Part shown: piece after piece, positions 25,696 to 34,814 of the stretch
How the letters are laid out: every line of letters starts with the position of its first letter
Numbering within the stretch: position 1 is the first letter of the stretch
DNA from: Micromonospora sp. C95
GTDB lineage: Bacteria; Actinomycetota; Actinomycetes; Mycobacteriales; Micromonosporaceae
Direction: 5' to 3'
DNA: 64,000 nucleotides
Assembly (NCBI RefSeq): GCF_018070465.1
Contig: NZ_JAGPXT010000001.1
Coordinates: 496,001 to 560,000, forward strand
Made by a program: the position numbers and the translations under genes
The notes under the pieces: generated by a model
Told to the model about the DNA's origin: nothing
Databases searched by the model: none
What the model saw: the letters and a program-made list of their open reading frames with translations, nothing else

Positions 25696-26907
25696 TCACG
25701 CCCGGTCGGCCACCGGTGCCGGTTGCGCCCGTTGGGCCCGGGCGCGCGCCCGTAGCCACTGCTTGAACCAGCCCAGATCCGGCAACCGCGCGAGCATCGG
25801 CCCGGTCACCACCGTGATCAGCACGTACGCCGTGGCGAGCGCCGCCAGCTGCGGGTCGACGCCGCCGGCGGCCACCGCCAGCCCGGCGATCACGATGGAG
25901 AACTCTCCCCGGGGCACGAGTGCCAACCCGGCCCGCCAGCGTCCCGGCTCGGCGATTCCGGCCCGCCGGGCCGCCAGGTAGCCGGTCAACGTCTTCGTTC
26001 CCATCGTCACGAACGCGAGCAGCAGCGCCGGCAGCAGCACCGGTGGGATGCCCCGTGGGTCGGTGACCAGGCCGAAGAAGACGAAGAAGACGGCGGCGAA
26101 CAGGTCCCGCAGGGGAGTGAGCAGCTCGGTGGCGTGGTGGGCGACCGGGCCGGACAGCGCGATGCCGACCAGGAACGCGCCGACCGCCGCCGAGACCTGG
26201 AGCTTCGCCGCGATCCCGGCCACCAGGAGGGTCAGCCCGAGCACGCCGAGCAGCAGTGCCTCGGCGTCGTTGGCCGACATGAACCGGGAGATCTGTTTGC
26301 CGTACCGGACGGCGACCACAAGCACCGCGATGACGGTCACCACCGCGATGCCCAGGCCGATGCCGCCCTTTGCCAGGCCCACGCCGGCCAGCAAAGCGGT
26401 CACCAGGGGTAGGTAGAACGCCATCGCCAGGTCCTCGATCACCAGCACCGAGAGGACCACGGGTGTCTCGCGGTTACCGAGCCGGCCCAGGTCGGCGAGG
26501 ATCTTGGCGATCACCCCCGAGGACGAGATCCAGGTGATCCCGGCGAGCACCACCGCGGACACCCAGCCCCAACCGAGCAGCAGCGCGAAGGCTGCCCCCG
26601 GCAGGGCGTTGAGCAGCGCGTCGATCAACCCGGCGGGTGCGGAGGCCCGCAGGTTGCCAACGAGTTCGGTGGCCGAGTACTCCAGGCCGAGCATCACCAG
26701 CAGCAGGATCACGCCGATCTCCGCGCCGACGGCGAAGAATTCCTCGCTGGCGTTGAGTTCCACGATGCCGCCGTGGCCGAAGGCGAGGCCGGCGAGCAGG
26801 TACAGCGGGATCGGTGACAGGCCGATCCGGCGGCTGAGCCGTCCGAGCATGCCGAGCAGGAACAGCAGCGCGCCGACTTCGACAAGCAGGGTCGTGGTTT
26901 CGTGCAT
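25696..26907 (-). CDS. khtU: K+/H+ antiporter, CPA2 family (KhtU-like)
   Basis: The 403-residue membrane protein has 11-13 hydrophobic segments and CPA2 features: GLSPIPLYLLAGLAFG near residue 28, ILLLVMLGLEYS near 65 and VLSVLVIEDLAMAFYLPL near 150, where the acidic residue takes part in cation/proton exchange. It lacks the cytosolic RCK domain found in KefB and gets it in trans from the gene upstream, as in Bacillus KhtTU. ATG 26907 lies 7 nt after the khtT stop. It probably exports K+ under alkaline or osmotic stress. Confidence 0.87.
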   Translation of the reverse strand: MHETTTLLVEVGALLFLLGMLGRLSRRIGLSPIPLYLLAGLAFGHGGIVELNASEEFFAVGAEIGVILLLVMLGLEYSATELVGNLRASAPAGLIDALLNALPGAAFALLLGWGWVSAVVLAGITWISSSGVIAKILADLGRLGNRETPVVLSVLVIEDLAMAFYLPLVTALLAGVGLAKGGIGLGIAVVTVIAVLVVAVRYGKQISRFMSANDAEALLLGVLGLTLLVAGIAAKLQVSAAVGAFLVGIALSGPVAHHATELLTPLRDLFAAVFFVFFGLVTDPRGIPPVLLPALLLAFVTMGTKTLTGYLAARRAGIAEPGRWRAGLALVPRGEFSIVIAGLAVAAGGVDPQLAALATAYVLITVVTGPMLARLPDLGWFKQWLRARARAQRAQPAPVADRA

Positions 26908-26914
26908 CCGCGCC

Positions 26915-27415
26915 TCAGCCGTCCGGATCGCCGTCGGCGAAGATGGCCGTGACGGCGTCGAGGCCGTGGCGGGTCCCGACGACGACCACCACGTCGCCCG
27001 CGGCGAACCGGAACGAGGGAGCCGGCGAGACGTTCACCTCGCCGTCGCGCAGCACGGCCACGATCGAGGCGCCGGTGCGGGTCCGGGCCTTGGTGTCCCC
27101 CAACGGCCGGTTGACGTACGGCGAGGCGGCCGGAATGGCGATCTGCTCGGTGAGCAGACCGGCGGCCTGCTCGCGGAGCCCGGAGAGCTGGCCGAGCATG
27201 AGCGACGCGCCGAGGATGTCGGCCAGCGCCTCGGCCTCGTCATCGGTGAGCGGGATGTCCGCCGCGCTGGCGTCCGGGTCGTCCGGGTCGTACAGGACGA
27301 GGTCCCGGCGGCCACTGCGATGGGAGACCACGCCCAGGCGACGGCCGGACTCCGTCACCAGTTCGTGGCGGACACCGATCCCCGGTAAGGCAGTCTGTTC
27401 GACACGTACTCGCAC
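26915..27415 (-). CDS. khtT: Antiporter regulatory subunit with RCK_C domain (KhtT-like)
   Basis: The 166-residue protein has a KhtT-type N-terminal part (VEQTALPGIGVRHELVTESG) and a TrkA-C/RCK_C domain (about 75-160: ASPYVNRPLGDTKARTRTGASIVAVLRDG and FRFAAGDVVVVVGT). In Bacillus subtilis KhtT binds c-di-AMP and gates KhtU; the same here is inference, though actinomycetes do make c-di-AMP. It is the first gene of the two-gene operon, starting at GTG 27415. Confidence 0.87.
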   Translation of the reverse strand: MRVRVEQTALPGIGVRHELVTESGRRLGVVSHRSGRRDLVLYDPDDPDASAADIPLTDDEAEALADILGASLMLGQLSGLREQAAGLLTEQIAIPAASPYVNRPLGDTKARTRTGASIVAVLRDGEVNVSPAPSFRFAAGDVVVVVGTRHGLDAVTAIFADGDPDG

Positions 27416-27495
27416 CCCGGCAACGCTACCGGCACGCCGCCGGACGTACGGAGCCGGCGCAGCGGTACGACCTGCCGTGCCGGCGGCCGGACGGC

Positions 27496-28068
27496 TCAGG
27501 CAAGCGCGGTGAGACGGCAGGTCAGCGAGGGCCGGTCACCGCGGTCCACGGTCACCGTGACCAGGCAGCCCCGCTCGGAGTCGAGGACGATCCGCAGCGT
27601 CCGCCGGTCAGGCACGGCGAAGCCGTGGTAGGGCGACGGTTCGTTGCCCATCGGGCTGGCGTCGATCTGAACCAGGCCGGTGGCGTCCGGCTCGGTCACC
27701 GCCGACACCACCACCCGGGACAGCAGGTCCACCGGGCGGAGCATCTCCACCAACCAGGCGTCCACGACCGCCGGCCACGAGTAGAAGTACCGGGGGTCGT
27801 CCCGCGAGTCCTCATCCGGGACCGGGGAGCTGAGCTGCTCGCCGTCACCGTTCACCTGCACCAGGCGTCGGCCGTCGCAGCGGCGGTGCACCTCGCCGTC
27901 GGCGTCCCTGACGGTGTACGACCAGCGCAGCAGGCCGGGAGCGTCCAGCCGGTGCTCGGACAGGTGCTGGACGGCGCCGTCCGGACCGGTCGTGCCGACG
28001 CTCGCGGTCGCCGACGCCACCGCGTCACGGGTCACCAGGGACAGCCACCTCGTCACGTTGATCTGCAT
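27496..28068 (-). CDS. Hypothetical protein, divergent from clpB
   Basis: The 190-residue product is beta-rich and soluble (IDASPMGNEPSPYHGFAVPD and TLRIVLDSERGCLVTVTVDRGD near the end) with no membrane segment or signal peptide. I do not recognise it. The frame runs much further right, but homologous-looking sequence starts at MQINVTRWLSLV, where GGAGGG precedes ATG 28068. It shares with clpB a 162-bp spacer that contains a HAIR operator 98 bp from its start, so it may answer to heat shock. Confidence 0.65.
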   Translation of the reverse strand: MQINVTRWLSLVTRDAVASATASVGTTGPDGAVQHLSEHRLDAPGLLRWSYTVRDADGEVHRRCDGRRLVQVNGDGEQLSSPVPDEDSRDDPRYFYSWPAVVDAWLVEMLRPVDLLSRVVVSAVTEPDATGLVQIDASPMGNEPSPYHGFAVPDRRTLRIVLDSERGCLVTVTVDRGDRPSLTCRLTALA

Positions 28069-28165
28069 GCCGTCCCTCCACCCCTGATCGAATCGGAAGG
28101 CATCCTCGGCGAGGGTCGATCGATGGAGTGGCGTGCGACAAGTGACACAGCTCACACCGCTTGGG

Positions 28166-28184
28166 TTGAGTGGAATAGACTCAA
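28166..28184 (+). promoter_or_regulatory. HAIR operator before clpB
   Basis: TTGAGT (28166-28171), a 7-bp spacer and ACTCAA (28179-28184) form an exact HAIR core 47 bp before the clpB start. It is the same as the dnaK operator in both half-sites, so HspR from this window should control clpB. A TAGACT hexamer at 28176-28181 inside the operator could be the -10; I see no clear -35. Confidence 0.85.
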
Positions 28185-28230
28185 CTCTGGTTCTGTCGGT
28201 ACCAGTGGACACACCGATCCAGGGGAGCCC

Positions 28231-30822
28231 ATGAACACCGAACGCCTCACCACCAAGAGCCGCGAGACCATCACCGGCGCAGTCGCCCTGGCGAACCAGC
28301 GGGGGCACGCCACCGTCGAACCGTGGCATCTGCTGTTGTCGCTGCTGGACACCGAGGGCTCGACCGCTGCCGGCCTGCTGCGCGCCGTCGGGGCCGACCC
28401 GGCCGAGCTGCGCCGGGCCAGCCAGCGTGCCGTCGACGCGCTGCCCGCCGCCCGGGGCTCCAGCATCGCCGAGCCGACCCTGGCCCGCGAGTTCGTAAAC
28501 GCCATCGGTGCCGCCGAGCAGATCGCCCGCCCGCTGGGCGACGAGTACACCTCCACCGAGCACCTGCTCGCCGGACTGGCCCGGGTCGGCGGGGCCGTGT
28601 CCGCCACGCTCAAGGCCGCCGGTGCCACCGAGGAGAGCCTGGTCGCCGCCTTCCCTACGGTACGCGGCGGTGATCGTCGGGTGACCACCGCTGACCCGGA
28701 GCAGACCTACCAGGCGCTCACCAAGTACGGCGTGGACCTGACCGCGAGCGCGCGGGACGGCAAGATCGACCCGGTGATCGGGCGGGACTCCGAGATCCGT
28801 CGGGTGATCCAGGTGCTGTCCCGGCGTACCAAGAACAACCCGGTGCTGATCGGCGAGCCAGGTGTCGGCAAGACCGCGATCGTCGAGGGTCTGGCCCAGC
28901 GGATCGTGGCCGGCGACGTGCCGGAGTCGCTACGGGACAAGAAGCTGGTCTCGCTCGACCTCGGCGCGATGGTGGCCGGCGCGTCGTACCGGGGTCAGTT
29001 CGAGGAGCGGTTGAAGTCGGTCCTGGAGGAGATCAAGAGCTCCGACGGGCAGGTCATCACCTTCCTCGACGAGCTGCACACCGTGGTGGGCGCCGGCAAG
29101 GGCGAGGGCTCGATGGACGCCGGCAACATGCTCAAGCCGATGCTGGCCCGTGGTGAGCTGCGCATGGTGGGTGCGACCACGCTCGACGAGTACCGCGAGC
29201 ACATCGAGAAGGATCCCGCGCTGGAGCGTCGCTTCCAGCCGGTGCTCGTCGGTGAGCCGACCGTGGCGGACACCATCGGCATCCTGCGCGGCCTCAAGGA
29301 GCGGTACGAGGTGCACCACGGCGTACGCATCACCGACGCCGCGCTGGTCGCCGCCGCCGCCCTCTCCGACCGCTACATCACCGACCGGTTCCTGCCGGAC
29401 AAGGCGATCGACCTGGTCGACGAGTCCGCGTCCCGGCTCCGGATGGAGATCGACTCCCGCCCGGTCGAGGTGGACGAGATCGAGCGGGCGGTCCGCCGGC
29501 TGGAGATCGAGGAGATGGCGCTGGCCAAGGAGCCGGACGCGGCGTCCGCCGAGCGCCTGGAGCGGCTACGCAAGGAACTGGCCGACAAGCGTGAGCAGCT
29601 CACCGTCCTCTCCGAGCGGTGGCAGCTGGAGAAGAGTCACATCACCAAGCTCTCCACGGCCAAGGAGGAGCTGGAGCGGCTCGGCGGTGAGGCCGAACGG
29701 GCCGAGCGGGACGGCGAGCTGGAACGCGCCGCCGAGCTGCGGTACGGCCGGATCCCCGCCCTGAAGGCCGAACTGGCCACCGCCGAGGAGGAACTGGCCC
29801 GGCTCCAGTCCGCCGGCGCGATGCTCAAGGAGGAGGTCGGCGCGGACGACATCGCCGCCGTGGTCGCGTCCTGGACCGGCATCCCCGCCGGCCGGCTGCT
29901 TGAGGGTGAGACCGCGAAGCTGCTGCGGATGGAGGAGTCGCTGCGCGGGCGGGTGGTCGGCCAGACCGAGGCGGTCGGCGCGGTTTCGGACGCGGTCCGG
30001 CGCGCGCGGGCCGGTGTCGCCGACCCGGACCGCCCGACCGGCAGCTTCCTCTTCCTCGGCCCGACCGGTGTCGGCAAGACCGAGCTGGCCAAGGCGCTCG
30101 CCGAGTTTCTCTTCGACGACGAGCGGGCGATGGTCCGCATCGACATGAGCGAGTACGGCGAGAAGCACTCGGTCGCCCGCCTGGTCGGCGCCCCTCCCGG
30201 TTACGTCGGTTACGAGGAGGGCGGCCAGCTCACCGAGGCGGTGCGCCGCCGGCCGTACTCGGTGATCCTGCTGGACGAGGTGGAGAAGGCCCACCCGGAC
30301 GTCTTCGACATCCTGCTTCAGGTGCTCGACGACGGCCGGCTCACCGACGGCCAGGGGCGTACGGTCGACTTCCGCAACGCCATCCTGATCCTCACCTCGA
30401 ATCTCGGCTCGGCGGTGATCAGTGACCTGACGCTGGCCGAGGAGCAGCGCCGCGAGGGCGTCCTGGCCACGGTCCGGTCGCACTTCAAGCCGGAGTTCCT
30501 CAACCGGCTCGACGACATCGTGGTCTTCGCCGCCCTGCACGGTGACGATCTGCGGGCCATCGTGGACATCCAACTGGCGCGGCTGAGTCGGCGTCTCGCG
30601 GACCGCCGGTTGACGTTGGACGTCACCGAGGACGCCCGTGGGTGGCTCGCCGAGCACGGGTACGACCCGATCTACGGTGCCCGCCCGCTGCGTCGGCTGG
30701 TTCAGTCCGCGATCGGCGACCAGCTCGCCAGGGCGCTGCTCGCCGGCGAGGTCCGCGACGGCGACACGGTGCGGGTCGACCTGCGGGACAGCAAGGACGG
30801 CCTCTCGGTCACGTCCAACTGA
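28231..30822 (+). CDS. clpB: Disaggregase ClpB (Hsp100)
   Basis: ClpB pulls proteins out of aggregates together with DnaK. The 863-residue protein has the N-terminal Clp repeat domain (1-150), a first AAA+ module with [16 protein letters not shown] near residue 210 and [17 protein letters not shown], the coiled-coil M domain (about 410-530) that contacts DnaK, and a second AAA+ module with [19 protein letters not shown] near 610. It lacks the IGF/IGL loop of ClpA/ClpX, so it does not bind ClpP. ATG 28231 follows GGGGAG; the frame is open further upstream but crosses the HAIR operator. Confidence 0.97.
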   Translation: MNTERLTTKSRETITGAVALANQRGHATVEPWHLLLSLLDTEGSTAAGLLRAVGADPAELRRASQRAVDALPAARGSSIAEPTLAREFVNAIGAAEQIARPLGDEYTSTEHLLAGLARVGGAVSATLKAAGATEESLVAAFPTVRGGDRRVTTADPEQTYQALTKYGVDLTASARDGKIDPVIGRDSEIRRVIQVLSRRTKNNPVLIGEPGVGKTAIVEGLAQRIVAGDVPESLRDKKLVSLDLGAMVAGASYRGQFEERLKSVLEEIKSSDGQVITFLDELHTVVGAGKGEGSMDAGNMLKPMLARGELRMVGATTLDEYREHIEKDPALERRFQPVLVGEPTVADTIGILRGLKERYEVHHGVRITDAALVAAAALSDRYITDRFLPDKAIDLVDESASRLRMEIDSRPVEVDEIERAVRRLEIEEMALAKEPDAASAERLERLRKELADKREQLTVLSERWQLEKSHITKLSTAKEELERLGGEAERAERDGELERAAELRYGRIPALKAELATAEEELARLQSAGAMLKEEVGADDIAAVVASWTGIPAGRLLEGETAKLLRMEESLRGRVVGQTEAVGAVSDAVRRARAGVADPDRPTGSFLFLGPTGVGKTELAKALAEFLFDDERAMVRIDMSEYGEKHSVARLVGAPPGYVGYEEGGQLTEAVRRRPYSVILLDEVEKAHPDVFDILLQVLDDGRLTDGQGRTVDFRNAILILTSNLGSAVISDLTLAEEQRREGVLATVRSHFKPEFLNRLDDIVVFAALHGDDLRAIVDIQLARLSRRLADRRLTLDVTEDARGWLAEHGYDPIYGARPLRRLVQSAIGDQLARALLAGEVRDGDTVRVDLRDSKDGLSVTSN

Positions 30823-30836
30823 ACCCGTCGCGCCGG

Positions 30837-30863
30837 GCCCGCCTCCAACGGGCGGAGGCGGGC
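30837..30863 (+). terminator. Terminator hairpin after clpB
   Basis: Perfect 10-bp arms 30837-30846 (GCCCGCCTCC) and 30854-30863 with a 7-nt loop start 14 nt after the clpB stop and end 21 nt before the next start. It lacks a T run, so read-through is possible. Confidence 0.65.
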
Positions 30864-30884
30864 TCCCGGGGCGAGGATGGAGAC

Positions 30885-31265
30885 ATGTTCGGGATGCGGC
30901 GCAAGAAGGAGTCGGAGTTGGCGAAGGCCGTCGCGGAACTCGGCCACGCCAACACACTGGCGTTCGGTGGGGTGGGAATCGCGGGCACGTTGCTGCCCGA
31001 GACCGAGGCGTACCAGCGCGTCGAGGCGGCCGTGACCGACCACCCGGAGGAGGTCCGCGACCTGCTCGACCGGCTGCTCACCGGCGGCGCCCCTGCGGGG
31101 CGGGTGTACGCCGCCACCCTGCTGGAGCGGCTGGACCCGGCGGCCGGGCGGGCGGCCTGGACGGCGCTGCGCGGAGACCCGGCGGAGCTGAGCACCATGA
31201 CCGGCTGCGTGATGGGAAGTACCACCGTGGGCGCGTACGCCGGCGAGCGACTGGGCACCTCCTGA
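30885..31265 (+). CDS. Small helical hypothetical protein
   Basis: The 126-residue soluble protein starts MFGMRRKKESELAKAVAELG and reads as consecutive amphipathic helices, with RVEAAVTDHPEEVRDLLDRLL and GRVYAATLLERLDPAAGRAAW, a pattern like HEAT-type repeats. It closes with TGCVMGSTTVGAYAGERL. I do not recognise a family. ATG 30885 follows GCGAGGATGG. It lies just after clpB and might share its transcript if the hairpin between them leaks; a role in proteostasis is only a guess. Confidence 0.65.
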   Translation: MFGMRRKKESELAKAVAELGHANTLAFGGVGIAGTLLPETEAYQRVEAAVTDHPEEVRDLLDRLLTGGAPAGRVYAATLLERLDPAAGRAAWTALRGDPAELSTMTGCVMGSTTVGAYAGERLGTS

Positions 31266-31335
31266 TCCGACCGCCGCTCGGATTCACCCGAACGGAGCTG
31301 CCGGGGGCTTGCCAACGGTCCGTACCGTCCGCGAC

Positions 31336-32358
31336 ATGACCGCGACCGCCGAACCGTCGGCAGCCGTACCCCCGCCCCGGCCGCCGCGCCCCGGTACCGT
31401 CACCGTGGCTTTCTGGCTGCAACTCGGCACCGTGCTGATCCTGCTCGGCCTCGTCACTCTGCTGGTGCTGGCGGCGGTCGACTGGAACGACGCGATCGAC
31501 AAGGCACTGCGGCAGGTGCCCGACGCCGACCCGGACGAGGTACGCGCGGAGCGCTGGAACACCGTCATGATGGCGACGGTGTTCGGCGTGCCGGCCCTGC
31601 TGCTGGCGCTCTGGTTGGGACTCACGTCGGGCTGGGTGCTCCGGGGCAGCAACACCGCCCGCGTGATGGTCTTCGTGGCCGGCGGCCTCCAACTGCTGCT
31701 CTGCGTCGCCCAGGGCTGTGCCGGCTCGTTCCTGATCCCGTTCGGTCTGGCGTTCGCGCTGGCCGACGGGCCGTACGTCGACGAGCCGTACCCGGAAGAT
31801 GTTCCGCCGCCGGACGACGAATTCTGGCCGGAGTCGGACTTCATCGAGGCTCTCTACGACCAGCCGAACGCGTTCGAGGTGTTCCTCCCGTTGACGGGTC
31901 TCGGCGTGCTGCTGGTGTTCCTGCTCACGGCGGCGGTGGTGCTGCTGCTGGCGCTGCCGCCGGCCCACCGCTGGTTCGTGCCCCGCTCCGAACCGGCCAC
32001 TACGTGGCCACCCCCCGGCGGCGACATCCCGAACGCATACCTGGTCAACTACCCCGTGCCCACGGGCTATCCCGCGCCACCTGGATATCCGCCGGGTTAT
32101 CCGCCGCCGCCCGGTTATGGCGTGCCCGGTGCGGGGTATGCCGGGCCCTGGTATCCGGGGTATGCCGAGGGCGGCCCGGCACCGCGCGGGAATGCCCCGT
32201 ACCCGGCGGCCTCGCTTCCCGTCCCGGAGACACCGCCGGTGCCGGCTGCTCCACCCGCGTCGGACGGATCAACTTCCCCGGGCGGCGTCACCGCGGCCTC
32301 CGGCGGTGACGAGCGGGGAGGTGCTGTCGCCGACGGGACGGACCGGGCCGAGCGGTAG
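31336..32358 (+). CDS. Membrane protein with Pro/Tyr-rich tail (first of three)
   Basis: The 340-residue protein has four membrane segments (about 25-48, 76-98, 110-135 and 180-205) and a long cytoplasmic tail with PGYPPGYPPPPGYG repeats and a Pro/Ala/Ser end. The same plan recurs in the genes at 33160 and 34125. ATG 31336 has no ribosome site, but TACCGT lies 7 nt before it, which fits a leaderless transcript; TTG 31309 is the alternative. No function is known; tails of this kind mediate low-affinity protein contacts. Confidence 0.7.
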   Translation: MTATAEPSAAVPPPRPPRPGTVTVAFWLQLGTVLILLGLVTLLVLAAVDWNDAIDKALRQVPDADPDEVRAERWNTVMMATVFGVPALLLALWLGLTSGWVLRGSNTARVMVFVAGGLQLLLCVAQGCAGSFLIPFGLAFALADGPYVDEPYPEDVPPPDDEFWPESDFIEALYDQPNAFEVFLPLTGLGVLLVFLLTAAVVLLLALPPAHRWFVPRSEPATTWPPPGGDIPNAYLVNYPVPTGYPAPPGYPPGYPPPPGYGVPGAGYAGPWYPGYAEGGPAPRGNAPYPAASLPVPETPPVPAAPPASDGSTSPGGVTAASGGDERGGAVADGTDRAER

Positions 32359-32431
32359 CCGGTTGGCGGAAGGTGGCCCCTGCCCGGATCATGGTCGACG
32401 TCTCCGCTGAACTGTCTCGGGAGGTGACCGG

Positions 32432-33031
32432 GTGGACGGGACGACGTACCTGGCGGCCGGTTGCCTGGTCGGGTTGGCCGTCGCCGGGTTCGCGCTGCGT
32501 TGGTGGCGTGACCGGTCGGCGGCGGGCCGCCGGCAACAGCAGCGGTACGGCGGCGCGCAGCGACGTGACCCGAGGCGGATCGAGGTCGGGGACATCGTCG
32601 AGATCGGTGACACCACCTACGCCGTGCGGGGCTCGATCCGCCTGGTGGAAGGCGAGTGGAGGTGGGCCGAGCACCTCCTCGACGACCTGGACGAGCACGG
32701 CGGTCGACGCCGGCTCTCGGTCGCGGAGAGCCCCGCATTCGAACTGGTGCTGTGGGAGTCGGCGCCGCGTGACGCCACCGTCACGCCGGGCGCGCCGGCC
32801 GTGGAGTCCGGCGGGCGGAGCTACAGCTGGCACGAGTCGGGCCAGGCCCGGTACACCGCTTCCGGATCCACCGAACTGACGCCGAGCGGCACCATGCGCT
32901 ACCACGACTACCGGGCCCCGGGCGGGGCGCGGCTCACCTTCGAGGCGTACGGCGAGGCGGGCTGGGAGATGGCCCGTGGTGAGCGGCTGGACGGCGACGG
33001 GGTGACCGTCCATCCGCAGAGCGGCTCCTGA
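32432..33031 (+). CDS. DUF4178 domain protein
   Basis: The 199-residue protein has one N-terminal membrane segment (TYLAAGCLVGLAVAGFALRW) and a cytoplasmic or external beta-rich DUF4178 domain from about 45, with IEVGDIVEIGDTTYAVRGSI and WRWAEHLLDD near its start and RLTFEAYGEAGWEMARGE near its end. DUF4178 has no known biochemical function. GTG 32432 follows GGGAGG. It sits between two of the Pro/Tyr-tail membrane proteins and may share their operon, but the spacing (73 and 128 nt) leaves this open. Confidence 0.78.
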   Translation: MDGTTYLAAGCLVGLAVAGFALRWWRDRSAAGRRQQQRYGGAQRRDPRRIEVGDIVEIGDTTYAVRGSIRLVEGEWRWAEHLLDDLDEHGGRRRLSVAESPAFELVLWESAPRDATVTPGAPAVESGGRSYSWHESGQARYTASGSTELTPSGTMRYHDYRAPGGARLTFEAYGEAGWEMARGERLDGDGVTVHPQSGS

Positions 33032-33159
33032 GCGGGCAACGGCCGTCTGATCGATCCCGACCGACCGGCTGGCCGGTGACGCGCCCACCGCTCGGCGTCG
33101 CGTCGTGCCGGAATGGCCCGTTGCCGATACGGTGAAGCGCGTTCCAGGAAGGGAGAAAG

Positions 33160-33975
33160 ATGGTCGATCCTCAAAACACCCCGGCCCGGTCGCGACCGGG
33201 CGTGGTGACAATATCCACCTACCTGCTGCTGCTGTTCGCGATCTGCCAACTGATCAGCGTGATCATCTCGCTGGCCACCATCGGCACCGTCCGCGACGTG
33301 ATGGAGGACGCCTACCGCGACTCCACCGTCGAGGGGGCGCAGAACGTCGCCGACGTGGTGGTCCTCGTCGGCGTCGGCACCGCCATCTTCCTGCTGGTGG
33401 CGTCGTTCGCGCTGTTCGGCCTGGGACTGATGAACCTGCGCGGCAAGAACGGCACCCGGATCGCCACCTGGATCGTCGGTGGCATCCTCTTCTGCTGCAC
33501 CGGGTTCGGCCAGCTCAGCGGGTTCGCCGGCAACATGGGCACGCCCGGCGACACCAGCGGCGACATGCCCAGCGGTGAGGAGATCCAGCGTCGGCTGGAA
33601 GACGCGTTGCCGGGCTGGACCACGCCGGTCACCATCCTGCTCGGGGTGATCAGCCTGATCTCGCTGCTGGTGGCGCTGATCCTGCTGGCACTGCCCAAGG
33701 CGAACGAGTTCTTCCGCAAGCCGACCCAGCAGTGGGAGCCGCCCACGCCGGGCGGTGCGTACCCGGGCCAGCCCGGCTACCCGCCGGCTCCCGGTTACCC
33801 GGGCACCGCGCCGGCCGAGCCGGGCTACCCGGCCACCCCGCAGCAACCGGCCGAGCCCGGCTATCCGCCGGCTACCGGCGGCCAGCCAGCGGCAGGCGAC
33901 CCGGGCGGGCAGACTCCGCCGGCCGATGGTCCGGAGCAGCCCGGTGCGCAGCCGCCCACCGACCGCCCCGGCTGA
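33160..33975 (+). CDS. Membrane protein with Pro/Tyr-rich tail (second of three)
   Basis: The 271-residue protein has four membrane segments (about 14-40, 68-90, 100-118 and 160-185) and an 80-residue tail of PGYP and PATP units ending in Pro/Gly/Gln. A strong AGGAAGGGAG site precedes ATG 33160. The plan matches the proteins at 31336 and 34125, and the last membrane segment of all three ends in a LALP motif followed by A-N/H-x-W/F. No function is known. Confidence 0.72.
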   Translation: MVDPQNTPARSRPGVVTISTYLLLLFAICQLISVIISLATIGTVRDVMEDAYRDSTVEGAQNVADVVVLVGVGTAIFLLVASFALFGLGLMNLRGKNGTRIATWIVGGILFCCTGFGQLSGFAGNMGTPGDTSGDMPSGEEIQRRLEDALPGWTTPVTILLGVISLISLLVALILLALPKANEFFRKPTQQWEPPTPGGAYPGQPGYPPAPGYPGTAPAEPGYPATPQQPAEPGYPPATGGQPAAGDPGGQTPPADGPEQPGAQPPTDRPG

Positions 33976-34124
33976 CCCTCGGTGGCGCGGCGCGGGTGCC
34001 GGCGTCCCTGGCCAGCCGTCGCCTGAAACTCGGCTCGCCCCGTGATGTCGACACCCGCGTAAGGCACGACCGCGACGGTCCCTCCGAGTAGGTTGCTTCC
34101 GAACGCCTACCGGAGGGACTTGTC

Positions 34125-34814
34125 GTGTCGTATCCCGAACAGGCACCGGCCCGCCGGCCGGCGGTGGTCGTGCTGGCGGCGGTGACGCTTGCCGTGATGG
34201 CGCTCGGCGCGCTCGCGTTCGCGGTGAGCGGGCTGGCGTCGCTCGGCGGCACGGTGGACCGGTTTCGCGCGTCGGTCGGCACCGACGCCGACCCCACTCA
34301 GATCGACGCGGTGGTGGCGCTGTTGCGGGCCTCGGCCGTGGTGTCAGCGGTGCTGAGTGTCCTCGCCGGCCTGCTCCTGGTCGGCCTGGCGCTGGGTCTG
34401 GCCGCTCGTCGGCCGGCGGCTCGGGTGGCGACCTGGGTGGTCGCTGGGCTGGGCATGTGCTGCGGGTGTGGTGGGCTCGCCACGCTGATCGTGCAGCGCG
34501 CGGCGCCGTTGGATCTCGGTGACGACCGGGCGACCGCCGAGTTGCTCGCTCTGGTGCCGGACGCCTACCCGTCCTGGTGGATTCCGCTCACCGTCGCCCT
34601 TTCGATCGCCCAGGTGCTCGGTTACCTTGTGGTAGCCGTGCTGCTGGCACTGCCCGCGGCCAACGCCTGGTTCCGGCGTCGGCCGGCACCCCAGCGGCCC
34701 GTACCTCCGCACCAGCCACCCACCCCACCGTTCGGCCACCCACCGGCGCCGTCCCCGTACCAGCCCTACCCCCCGCCCGGGGCGCCGACGTCGCCCCCGT
34801 ACCCACCGAGGTGA
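34125..34814 (+). CDS. Membrane protein with Pro/Tyr-rich tail (third of three)
   Basis: The 229-residue protein has four membrane segments (about 13-40, 66-90, 100-122 and 155-180) and a short Pro/Tyr tail (PYQPYPPPGAP). GTG 34125 follows CGGAGGGA. It is the closest relative of the product of 33160 in layout (LLALPAANAWFRRRP matching LLALPKANEFFRKPT). Its stop overlaps the start of the SDR gene by one base, so those two are coupled. Confidence 0.72.
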   Translation: MSYPEQAPARRPAVVVLAAVTLAVMALGALAFAVSGLASLGGTVDRFRASVGTDADPTQIDAVVALLRASAVVSAVLSVLAGLLLVGLALGLAARRPAARVATWVVAGLGMCCGCGGLATLIVQRAAPLDLGDDRATAELLALVPDAYPSWWIPLTVALSIAQVLGYLVVAVLLALPAANAWFRRRPAPQRPVPPHQPPTPPFGHPPAPSPYQPYPPPGAPTSPPYPPR

